The translations under genes were made by a program, and so were the position numbers. A DNA stretch of 64,000 nucleotides, taken from the NCBI GenBank assembly GCA_963969345.1, contig OZ017766.1:7316001-7380000 (forward strand), read 5' to 3'. The notes beneath the pieces are model-generated. The model ran no database searches, was not told the DNA's origin, and was given only the letters and a program-made list of their open reading frames with translations. Of the stretch, positions 1 to 10,171 are shown piece after piece (within the stretch, counting starts at the first letter, position 1; each line of letters starts with the position of its first letter). This stretch comes from Turbatrix aceti. Its lineage: Eukaryota; Nematoda; Chromadorea; Rhabditida; Panagrolaimidae.

Positions 1-775
1 GGGTAGTCGTCGGGACACGTTTCCTTGCAAACACTCTGCGTCTGCGGCTTCTCGAAATCCGGCGTCGGTTTCGGTTGTCGTCCAAGAGTGCTTCGGCAGG
101 ACTGATGTTACCGGGAACCATCTTGCTGGGACTGGTTCGGATGCTGAGCAGCATCAGGCGGACTGCTTCCTGCAGGTCCACCACATCGGCGTTCATCTTC
201 AGTCCATCCGTGAACATGTGCACGTATCGCTCGGCTGGATACGGCAGGGACGGACAATGCTGGATGCTTTGAACATCTTCAATCATAGGCAATAGTGCTG
301 GGTGCGCTGCCTTCGCACGTGGCACGCACTTGCCTTCGGTGATAACACGAACACTCGCTATCACCACTTTCCCCTCCTTTTTGACATTGCACTGGCTTGC
401 AATCGTCTGGGGTACCGCTTCTGCTCGTCCTTCAAACTTGACTTTCGAGAGCTGGTCATCGTTGGCTGCTTCTGCGATCCGCACGGCAAGGGTCCGACCG
501 GCCTGGTCACCCTTCCGTTCATGAATGGTCGCTGCACCGATGTGATCCTGGGATCCTGCGAAGTCGTCGAATTGATGGCACGTGCACTCCTTGACATATA
601 GACACGACCATCGGGTTTTCTGCTGATTGACCCTGGCCTCCTGGATAGATGATCGCTTTGAGACTGCAACCGCTCCGATTGCTGGCCCTGCAGCTTTCGC
701 GGCAAGCGGTTTGCTCTTCTTCGCATCCTTCTCGGGCTCGGTCGTGAGATCTGTCTTGTTCGGAGTTGCGGGCAT
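1..775 (-). CDS. Retroelement-like open frame with integrase-type C-terminus, partial
   Basis: Reading the minus strand from an ATG at 773-775, one frame stays open for 258 codons and leaves the window at base 1, so the 3' end is missing. The last third reads PYPAERYVHMFTDGLK, then LQEAVRLMLLSIRTSPSK and ISPAEALLDD. This follows the order of the end of Ty3/gypsy-type integrases (PYHP..NG.AER(F/Y)V, then the (L)L.YR.TP...G.SPAELL block). The first two thirds are Ala/Lys/Glu-rich with one CTCHQF patch and I do not recognise them; the integrase catalytic core is not visible. It is probably a rearranged or degenerate retroelement. The frame and the motif order are seen directly; the assignment is inference. 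Confidence 0.35.
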   Translation of the reverse strand, partial: MPATPNKTDLTTEPEKDAKKSKPLAAKAAGPAIGAVAVSKRSSIQEARVNQQKTRWSCLYVKECTCHQFDDFAGSQDHIGAATIHERKGDQAGRTLAVRIAEAANDDQLSKVKFEGRAEAVPQTIASQCNVKKEGKVVIASVRVITEGKCVPRAKAAHPALLPMIEDVQSIQHCPSLPYPAERYVHMFTDGLKMNADVVDLQEAVRLMLLSIRTSPSKMVPGNISPAEALLDDNRNRRRISRSRRRRVFARKRVPTTT

Positions 776-1144
776 GGCTTGGATCGGCTTCTCGTCACCT
801 CTGTAGGTCGCCGAATCCCACTCTCGTCACCAATGTAGTAGTTCTCTATGCCACTCGCGATAGATACTTTACTCACAAGCAAAGACCTGTAACCAATACA
901 TATAATACAACATACAACAGGTCCAATCACTACCTCAACAAGGGTGGAGTTCCGTCGGGTTGAGGTCTTTGGGTTGCTCTGGGCTTGCCTTCGGCCGGGC
1001 GTCGATCACGCAGCCAACGAACACGACCGCTCGCGGCGACAGACAAAACAACAACTGAGACAATAGGAAAGGGAAATACAGGAAACAATTATTCTACGCG
1101 AGATAAGAGTGCGCACGCGTTGCACCAACTCGTACTCGCGTAAC
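776..1144. other. Spacer between retroelement-like frame and foldback
   Basis: No supportable gene. Moderately GC-rich near 960-1040, then plain sequence up to the foldback terminus. Confidence 0.4.
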
Positions 1145-3140
1145 ATATAAGACGATGACAACAAAAATTTTTTTTATGAGCTTTTTTTTTGCGCTTATTT
1201 TCAGCGTTTACGTTATTACACCGTAAAATACCTCAAAAAAGCATATTCCATCGAAGTTGCCCCGAAACTCGGATACATTTTCCATGATGCGTAATTCTGG
1301 CAAATTTACTTTTCAGACATGTTCGAGACGCCTAATTGCCTAAAATCTCTTTTTTTCTGATAACCTGAGTCGCGAACGACCTGTTGACGCTTCTTCTCTT
1401 TTTATTCGATAATTTTGAACACCTAGTCCAAACATGAACGTAAATGTTGCGTTTTTATTCAATCTGGTACACGGTGGCAGTTTGACTTAAATAAACGGTT
1501 TTTTCGCATTATTACTTTTTTTATTACTTTTTTCGTGAAAACGCTTTTTATTCTCAATCAACATAAAAACAATAACAAAAACAACAACAAAGTAACGAAA
1601 AAAAGACGGTAGAGGAATAGGGGGATCACCCTGACGCAGTAACAAAACTTGGCTACTGCGCCACCCCGACGCAGTAGTAGCAAAGTTTGGCCATTGCGCC
1701 AGCCCAACGCAGTAGCAAAGTTTGGCCATTGCGTCAAAGAAGAAAGGGAAGCACAAGACGCAAAAGCACAGGCCCGCCGCAATAACGTAACTTGGCTATT
1801 GCGTCGAGATGGGGGTTGAAAAAATTTACACGACGAATACAATTACAAAAAGTGATACTGTATCCGTTGAAGAGCATTGTCCAAGAAAAATGATAAAGAA
1901 TATCCAGAAACAAATCAAAAAAGGATGAGATTAGAGAAACAATTACGGCGACGATGTTAGCTATTCTGGAGACGCTTTTGATTAACTTGGGTCGATTTCC
2001 ACGAGCAGCGAAGAAGGTAGCCATCCGAGTAAGCCGAATCCTGAAAAATAACACGAAATAAACGCCATAAAAAGAAAACAGACAAAAAAACCGATCAGAA
2101 AAAACTCATGTAACTCTACGAAAAATTGGACAAACGAACAACGTTGTAGTGTGGATTGTTTGTCCGACTTTTCGTGGCAGGGCAATCAAAGATAACTGTT
2201 CTGACTTTCTTGATTACATGAGTTTTTTCTGATCGTTTTTTGAGTTTTTTTGTCTGTTTTCTTCTTCTGGCGTTTATTTCGTGTTATCTTTCAGGATTCG
2301 GCTTACTCGGATGGCTACCTTCTTCGCTGCTCGTGGAAATCGACCCAAGTTAATCAAAAGCGTCTCCAGAATAGCTAACATCGTCGCCGTAATTGTTTCT
2401 CTAATCTCATCCTTTTTTAATTTGTTTCTGGATATTTTTTTATCATTTTTCTTGGACAATGCTCTTCAACGGATACAGTATCACTTTTTGTAATTGTATT
2501 CGTCGTGTAAATTTTTTCAACCCCCATCTCGACGCAATAGCCAAGTTACGTTATTGCGGCGGGCCTGTGCTTTGCGTCTTGTGCTTCCCTTTCTTCTTTG
2601 ACGCAATGGCCAAACTTTGCTACTGCGTTGGGCTGGCGCAATGGCCAAACTTTGCTACTACTGCGTCGGGGTGGCGCAGTAGCCAAGTTTTGTTACTGCG
2701 TCAGGGTGATCCCCCTATTCCTCTACCGTCTTTTTTCCGTTACTTTGTTGTTGTTTTTGTTATTATTTTTATGTTGATTGAGAATAAAACGCATCATAAA
2801 AAAATCATGGACGCAATGTGCAAAAAAATTGTAAAAATAGTTTCACAGTACAATGAATTGACAAAATTATTATAAATCAAAAATATTGCGCCTGATCACT
2901 ATATTTATAAACGCTGATCGCAGTTTGAACGAAAAATACACTAAAAGAGTCATTGCAGAATTTTCCTGTGGTGTTTTCAGAAAAAGCAGTAATAGCAAGT
3001 TTTGGCTTCTGGGCCTAACTCCGGATGCTTTTTGTTGTAAAAACGTAAAAAATGAGCTACTGTGATGTCTACTTTGAGTTTTCGAAAAACGTTAAAAAAA
3101 CAGGCTGTTAAAAAAAATTTTTGTTGTCATCGTCTTATAT
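1145..3140. mobile_element. 2-kb foldback (long inverted repeat) element
   Basis: The element begins ATATAAGACGATGACAAC (1145-1162) and ends with its exact reverse complement (3123-3140). Inside, about 577 bases (roughly 1537-2113) reappear inverted at about 2214-2790 with only scattered differences, around a loop of about 100 bases (2114-2213). DNA between the short termini and the long arms (1180-1530 and 2800-3100) is not repeated. The arms carry a CG-rich sub-repeat (units around GACGCAGTAGCAAAGTTTGG, 1634-1805 and mirrored 2530-2705). No transposase frame was found; open frames here are mirror images in the two arms. Flanks read TATA on both sides, compatible with a TA or TATA target duplication. 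It is probably a non-autonomous foldback transposon. Confidence 0.75.
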
Positions 3141-6100
3141 AGTAAAAGCTACTTTTTGGCAAAATTTCATGAATGTTTGTGAAAGTGAATGAAAATTCAG
3201 ATTTTAGAAAGCAGTTTTTTTTCGTTTTGCACTCACATCAGTTATTTTTTTTTCATTTTTGCTTCGCTTCGTCTGTGTGGAGTTTGCAGTAGATCACCGT
3301 CGACCCCGGCGCAGGCGTAGTAGACGCGCATCGCATTCCCGGAAAGTGTGAGGGCGTGTTTGCGCAAGCGCTTACCCAGCCAAGGACCCGGATCACGTAG
3401 AAAATTGCAGATAGTATTGCAATTTGAAATATTTATAAATATAAATGTGCGAAACGAATCAAAATGAAACGAAACGAAACGAGATGGCTTTGGTGTTTCG
3501 GTGATGTTGGGGGTTCTGATCTGCGTGGTATGTAAGTAATATAGGGGAGGTACATACATATTTTGTTAGACGTCATGGGCCCTCAGGCGATTGATTTGGG
3601 CGATTGTGTGTTCGCCGCTGCCGACCGCTGCGGTCCGGTCAATCAGTTCAATCCCCCCCCCCTCCCCTAATTTTTAAAAAGTGGCACAAACGCGCAGACA
3701 GACTGCTTTCGTCGTCGTCGACAACGACGATGACGCCGGGGTGGCGTTCGTTCGTTATTTATAAAACGCTATCGATACCGTCCAAAATTAGCGGCGGCCG
3801 TCTAGACGAGGTCAGTCAATCAGTTTTATCTCTCTCTCTTTCTACCTGTCTTTACCTGTGTCGTAAATGTGTTGTGTTTTCCTTTCCCTTCCCCCAGGGG
3901 TAAGTTATGTTATTCCTTCCTGTTTGAATACATGCAGTTCACCAAATTCAAGCCATAAAAATAGTAATCATCATTTTCTAAATTTTCAGATTTTGCGCCG
4001 GCGCAATAGAAAAAAAGAGAGAAGCCAAGCCATTTGCGATTAATCACATCGCGTCGGCACGCATTTGTCCTCCTCGTTGCTTTCACTCACTCACTTGGAT
4101 AAAAAAAATCAGACAATATCCTTTTTTTGATTTGGCAGCGAAGAAAAAGAAGAAATATCGTTTCCAAAGTGCGTACGTTGTCCAATTTTCCGTTCGAGAC
4201 CCTTCGAAATACGATAACTTTGATCAACGAAGAACAAGATAAAGTATCGTTTCCTCCAAAGTTATTGTTCTCCGATTTTCCGTTCGAGACCCCTGAATTA
4301 CGATTTCTCTTCTTTTTCTTATTTTTTTCTCCCGATTTACGATAACTCTTCTTTTTCCCAACTTTTTTCTCCCGATTATAATCCAATTGTGTGTTCTTGA
4401 CGCGAACGATGATGATGTCTGTTATTTATCAGTCAGTCAGCCGTCCCCGCCAATTTGTTATCATCATCAGAGCGCCTGCAGTTCAGTTTTTTTCAAACTA
4501 AATACGATGACAATTGGGATCGTTTGCTCGCTCGCGTTCGCGCTTCGTTGATTGACCGAGATCGCGAGCCCGCGGTGTTCGTGTGTGATGTTGTTTGTGG
4601 TCACGCATTGAACTGAACTGCACTGCCACCCGGTAATAGGGAATGGGATAGGATCGGCAAACCGGAAGATCGCCAACTTTCCGGTGATATCAGTATTGTG
4701 GTGGTGCGTGGCGTTGATAGGGGGGAGGAGGAGGAGGCGAGGGGCGAGAAAAAAAAGGAGAAAGAGAGAGAGAGAGAGAAAGAGCTCTGCTAAATAGTCA
4801 GTCGCGATGCGAGTAAGTATTTAGCAGACAGATGCAGCTGGCGCGCTTGCGAGCTCGTCAGTCACGGCTTTTTGCAACTCCTCCTCCTCCTCCTTCTTCT
4901 TCCTCCTCCTCCTCCTCATTGACCCGGCCGCCGGTGGTTGTTGGTTGCTGGTTGCTGCCGGTGGTGGTGGTTGAGTGGTTGATGATGAAAACGACGTCTT
5001 CGCGGTCAGACAGCCCCCCCCCCCCTCCCTCCTCCCTCTTTCCCCCCTCGGCCCAACGTCCTGTCCAGTCTAGTCCAGTCCACACACCACCTGTCTGTGG
5101 TCGTGGTCGTGGCCGTGTCCGTCGACGGCGAAGGCGAGGGCTTGTAATCTATCTATCTAGCCAGACGACTGGCGCCAACACCACAACCACCACTGAAGGC
5201 CCTATTGCGACTGTGCCCCAGCCCAAACACCCGCAAGAGTGATACCCCGATGTCCATTGTACTCACCAAGGTTTTCTGATGGCAATAAGTTAGAATCTTG
5301 GGCGCGTACAAAGGCGATTGGGGCTTCCGATGCGTTTTGGGAGTGAGCGAGTTTCCAGGATTCCCGGGGATACAGGTGAGCAGGTGCGGCACGTGCTAAA
5401 AAATATTACCTTTTCCAGCTTAAGCTACAGTATACCGATATTTTTAAAACTGCACTTTCGTTTAAGAACACACACACACAAACAAAAAAAAACGCAACCT
5501 TTTTCATCCATTGCCTCAACATTCCTCCTCACCTGTCGACGTCGACGTCGGCATTGGCATTTATGTATGTCACACGTCGACCAGAGGAGGAGAAGGAAGG
5601 CAGCTCCTACTTATGCGTACTAATCCCGGCTTGTCGGCAGCAAGTCTTATCGCCTTTTTTTTCTGAACATTTGAACACGCAAATCAGGATTACGCTTCCA
5701 TTTTTCTTATTCTTCTTCTTTTTTTTACCTCTTGTCAGTGACGCGCGCGCGCGCGTGCGCGCCATTGACTCTGTTTGTTCACGGGTGCCCCACACACGTA
5801 CAAATGCCGTGCCTTGTATTCAGACGTGATGATTACGTATGAGCTAATCCTTTCACCGGGGGTCAGGGAAGAAAAAAAAAGAGATGACTGATTTCTGGAA
5901 GCTAAATAAAAATGAATTTATCTGGAAAAGGGAATACACAACTGAAAATTTCAAATTGCGATTTTCGCGACGAGATAAACTGAAAAAAAATTGTATTTCT
6001 TCGTTTTACGATATTCGGTGCGAGAAAACCTAAAAAATATCGTATTGGCTCGTGTTACATTTTTCGCTTCGAGACAACATGAAAAAGATCGTATGGCTTC

Positions 6101-8150
6101 AAGGTGCAATTTTCGCTGCGAGAAATCGTATTCCTTCGTGTTATAATTTTCGCTTCGAGAAAACATGAAATCAACCGTATTCTTTCTTTTTGCGATGTTC
6201 GTTTCGAGAAAAAAAATCCCAGTTGTTGTAGTTGTCTTTTCAGTTTTGTCGATTGGTTCTCTGTTTTGATAGTAAAGTTGATTTCTGTTGCTTTGCGTGA
6301 TTAATTGATGATAATGAATTGCGCAAGGGTGACTGTCTCATCAGTCAGGCTGACTTCTTTTTGGGCGCGCATTACCATTACCAACAGTTGGATTTGTTTG
6401 CACGTGAAAAAAAAAGTACAAATTTGATAAAAGTGGACGTTTCAAAAAATTCACAAATGGCAACTTTTTGTGCCTTTTTTGGAAGCCACGCTAATATGGG
6501 GCGTAATTAGGCTCGGCAATGTGTTAGGTAGGTCACCGGGTCACCCACCAGGTGCGTAGTTTTCACCGTAACCCCTCAAATTTTGTGGCCTAAACGTGAA
6601 GAGCGTGAAGAAGAGCACACCAAGTCAAGTGCCAATTAAACTCGTCTCGTGAAGCAGTCTGTTGTCTGGGATTGGATTATGGTAGGCAGGTGTGTTCCGT
6701 ATCGTCTCGTCTCGTCTCGTCTCGTCGAGAAAAGAAATGATCTCGTTCTGTTCCGTTCCGCCAGGTGAGTGACAGGCGCTGTCGAAGCTCGCTCACAGTT
6801 ATCCAAACAATCGGACGAGCGCCGCTTTGAAGTGTCGCGGCTTCTGAAGTGCCTCATTGACGCCTCCGAAAGTGGGACAATATTGCGCGCGCGCGTTTGG
6901 TGGCTGCTTTGCACCGGCTGCAACAAGTCTGCTTTGACGCTTACGGTAGGGACACGGATAAAAGTCGAGGGATCGTTTTTAGTGCCGCTTTTTTGTCATT
7001 TCCGCGGCGGTGTGATCGTTACGGCCTGGAACGATGACAGATCGTTATGAATGCGCGTGAATTATAGTCCCAGCTAAATACGATAGACGGTGACTTGTCG
7101 CTTTTAAAGTGCCTTTGTTAACGAGGCACGCATTACGACTCTCTGCCAGCTCGTTGTTTACAACCGCGTTTATTTTGATATTATACCAGGATGTGCATAT
7201 GATCCGGTGTAAGAGATCAGGCTACAGACGAGCGATTTGATTTGCATCATTCGAGCGTACTTTGAAAATGCGTGTATGAATGCGTTTGAAATACCGTAAA
7301 TAAAAAAATTCATTTTTGAAAAAAAAACGTAAATTGGGTTTTTTGAAAAATTACATAATTACCGTTTTGAATTCAAAAATTTATTTTTTTAACGTTTTTC
7401 ATCAGTATTAAAAACTATAGCAATTTTGTTACATTTTGTAGCCATGTCGAGTCGAAAAACCCAAGAAAGCCAGAAAAAAACAAAAAAGTTTCGTTTCAAC
7501 AAAAATATCGGAAAACTTATTTATCGTAAAAAAAAGTTACAAAATCGAGTTATAAAATGTTACCTTTCGAATGTCAATGGTTTCACAAAGAAAATTCAAA
7601 AACAATCGTTACCTTCAAAATAAATTTTTTTATGATAGAAAAATTGTTCACTGTTTCGTGCCGAAAAAATCAGTTTTTTAGCTTTATTTTTAGTTTTGAA
7701 AAATGTGACAACTTCTTTACATTTTGTAGCATCGGGCCGGAAAACCCCCCAAAAAAATCATTAAAAAAAATTTATTTAATAAGCTAGATAATTCTGAGTT
7801 GATCTGAACTATAAAATTGTGATCCAAATGAACTGATTTGAACTGATCAAACGGTGAAGATACGCAATCGATTTTTTTAACGATAGGAATATCGAAATTG
7901 AAAAAAAAGACAACGCAGAACACCGTGAAGCAGAAGTGAAGACTCGTGATTTTTATTGTTAAACGGGGCTCGTATGTATTATCCGTAAAAATCCTTTTTA
8001 TCAATGACTTGCATCCGTTTTGGCCTTTGGAGGCAATAGAGAAGGTGGCAAGGCATTTTTTATAAATTTTATTTATTTATTAGTGATTACTTTAAAACAG
8101 AACATTTATCATTACAGCATAATTTTTTTTAATTGAAGTTAAAATTAAAT
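3141..8150. other. 5-kb region with no supportable gene
   Basis: Open frames here are short, low in complexity and lack splice-supported continuation. The stretch contains many simple repeats: C runs at 3650-3665, GA repeats at 4750-4785, CCT/TCC repeats at 4877-4920, CA at 5468-5480, CG alternation at 5740-5762 and a CGTCT run at 6700-6725. It also holds degenerate tandem repeats at 4140-4380 and 5950-6215 and one copy of the dispersed repeat at 7310-7760. Bases 7725-8150 are the start of the segmentally duplicated block. A first, untranslated exon could be hidden here, but nothing in the sequence shows it. Confidence 0.4.
5950..6215. repeat. Degenerate tandem repeat, ~55-bp units
   Basis: About five imperfect units share the pattern TTTTCGCTTCGAGA then AACATGAAAAAGATCGTAT then CTTCGTGTTA. 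They diverge by substitutions and small indels. A related motif (TTTTCCGTTCGAGACCC) occurs twice near 4180-4290. Confidence 0.55.
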
Positions 8151-9258
8151 TTAAACTGCGATGCTGCGTAAAATATCTACAATGTCGTCATGGAGCCCAG
8201 AAACAGGACGAGGGCAAACTTTCTGATGAGTTTGGTAGCAATCGTCGGTGTGACAGTGAGCATTGCATTTTGGACAGATTTGGAACTTGGATTCGGAAGA
8301 TGGCTTGGTGCACTTGACGTCGTCTCCTGTGCTCAGACAGATCGGGCACAATCGGCCCTGGCAGGGACACGTATACGGTCCGTAGCGGAAGCACTTCTCG
8401 CAAAACCATTTGTCCTAAAAAATCGGAAAAAATAATTTATAAAGTTTCAAGTTTTTAACTCACGTTTTTGTTTTTACTGGAAATAGGAGCAAATGTATGG
8501 GTAATGGAGTCGTAAACCACAAGACAGGGACCATACTGTTCTTTACTGTACCCGGCATTCGTCAGGATGACTCGGAGCGATGTGTCCAAGACGACAAAAA
8601 TCCAGTTATTGTAACTCGGCAAGTGAATAATGCGATCGACGTCGGCAAGTGACAGTGGATATTTGGTGTCGTTTGGAAGGTTGGCTAGTGACCATATAGC
8701 ATTATGGGTGTTCAGTTCGTCGACTTTGCCTTCGAATTCTGTTGAAACATACTTCCTCAAATTTGAGCAAGTAGCGGCATGAAAGAAATTCCCTTCTTTC
8801 GAAACAGCTTCAAAATCAATCGTATATCTTTGCATGTGTCGTACCACCAATTTTTTGGTTCCAACATCTGGTGCCAAAGTGATTTTCTATCGGAACAAGA
8901 CAATTTAGGCAGTTGTTTGATTTTGTTTTCGTAGTCAAAGTTTATATTGGCTACACGTTCTTTTCTTTCGTCTTCGAGCTCTTCAGTCATCTTTTTCTGT
9001 CTCGCATCGATATCTTTGTTGATGCCGTCAATCTGCGCTGTTCGTTCAGAATCGTAATTCTCCAGCATTTTTCTTCGTTTAATCAAAACACTAGTTTCGT
9101 CAAAAAGTTTATCGTGCATCTCAGAATTGGGGTCCAAAGCAGCCATTTGGTCTGAAATTTGTAAATAAAATATACAGGGTAATTACAAAAAAATACAAAC
9201 CATGGAGTACTGCAATCGCATTTTTTACATCGTCGAGGGATGTCGTCAAATTTGCCAT
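8151..9258 (-). pseudogene. Cys-rich (zinc-binding) protein gene, frameshifted copy
   Basis: Three exons match the gene at 45063-46165 exon for exon: 9258-9201, 9151-8464 and 8414-8151, with GT...AG introns at the same places. Exon 1 encodes MANLTTSLDDVKNAIAVLH, exon 2 a charged coiled-coil-like stretch and a globular part, exon 3 the Cys/His-rich tail ending DILRSIAV. Relative to the right-hand copy, exon 2 has two single-base insertions, near 8890-8905 (CTTGTTCCGATAG against CCTTTCCGATAG) and near 8870. Reading from the start therefore leaves frame after QLPKLSCS and stops early, although the downstream frame (VVRHMQRYTIDF...) stays open. Total exon length is two bases too long for one frame. 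I call it a pseudogene; an assembly error or unusual splicing are alternatives. The family is not recognised. Confidence 0.6.
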
Positions 9259-10171
9259 TTTGACTAGAATATCAAAATCACAAAAAAATTAGACAGAGCA
9301 CCCAACCGTTTCTGGAAAGTACTGTCGAGCAGACTGATGCTTTTGAGCATAAAAATATTTTTCGCCAGGTGAGTCCTGCCTGACATAAAATGTGATAAGG
9401 ATTCATCCGGGAATTATTTGCGTTGTCGCAAAGTCGTATGACTTTTTACCCTTCTCCCTCCTTAACATCGATCATCATTGCAAGGGGGAACATTCCAAAC
9501 AGGGTTGGGCGAACATTCGCGAACAGAATTTTCTTAAATTTATTTGTTTGCGAACAATGTTGAATTTTCATGTCAGAACAATTAAAAACGAACAAAAAAT
9601 TGGGGCATAATTGAAAAAAAACTGTAAAAATTGATGTTCTTTGATCAGAAATTGGCAAATAAAGTTTATCAGTCTTTACAGCGAAAAGACGTAGGAAAAC
9701 TGTTATCAAAAATGTGAAAACGCGGACTGCCCAATTTTTCGTTTTTCTACCCGGGGGAACAAATTTTTGCACAACTGACAAAAAAATTGTGTTCGATGTT
9801 CGTTTGTTAACACGGCAAAAAAATGTTCGCATTCGTTCAATTCTTTGAACACGGTTTTTTATTGAACGAATGCGAACATTTTTTCGCGAACAAAAATCTG
9901 CGTAAACATTTTTTTTGTTGTTCGCATTTTTTTTATCAAAAACGCAAATTAATTTTTATGTAATTTCAAACATTTTTTGATTGTCGTCATTTTCATATTT
10001 TTTTACCCAGTTTGTCGTTAAACTAAAGCACAAAATTTATTAATCACACTGCCAGAACAAAAAAAATACCACAGGTGAATGAATCGAGCACAAACAAAAC
10101 TGCAAAGAAAAAAGACTTGAAAACAAGCTGGAGAGACCAAAGATGACAGGCGCAGAGCAGGAGACAACAAT
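9259..10171. repeat. Spacer with GTTCGCGAAC-type repeat element (9499-9910)
   Basis: A repeat begins CAGGGTTGGGCGAACATTCG near 9498 and continues through GTTCG/CGAAC-rich DNA to about 9910. Its core (…TTTTTCTACCCGGGGGAAC…, 9740-9760) recurs near 44560. The opening CAGGGTTGGGC resembles hAT-type termini. The long minus-strand open frame across it (9446-9832) is repeat sequence, not a gene. Bases 10036-10041 (TTTATT on plus) give an AATAAA for the cct-1 transcript. Confidence 0.55.

Noticed and set aside
361..930. 189-residue minus-strand open frame over the left edge
   Set aside because: Arg/Ser-rich shadow of the integrase-like frame one base away.
4832..5242. 136-residue plus-strand frame with Pro, Ser and Arg runs
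   Set aside because: Made of simple repeats (CCT, GTG, CGT), with an equally open opposite strand and no splice or family support.
9446..9832. 128-residue minus-strand frame and its relative at 44498-44758
   Set aside because: Both lie in the GTTCGCGAAC repeat; the similarity is that of the duplicated DNA.
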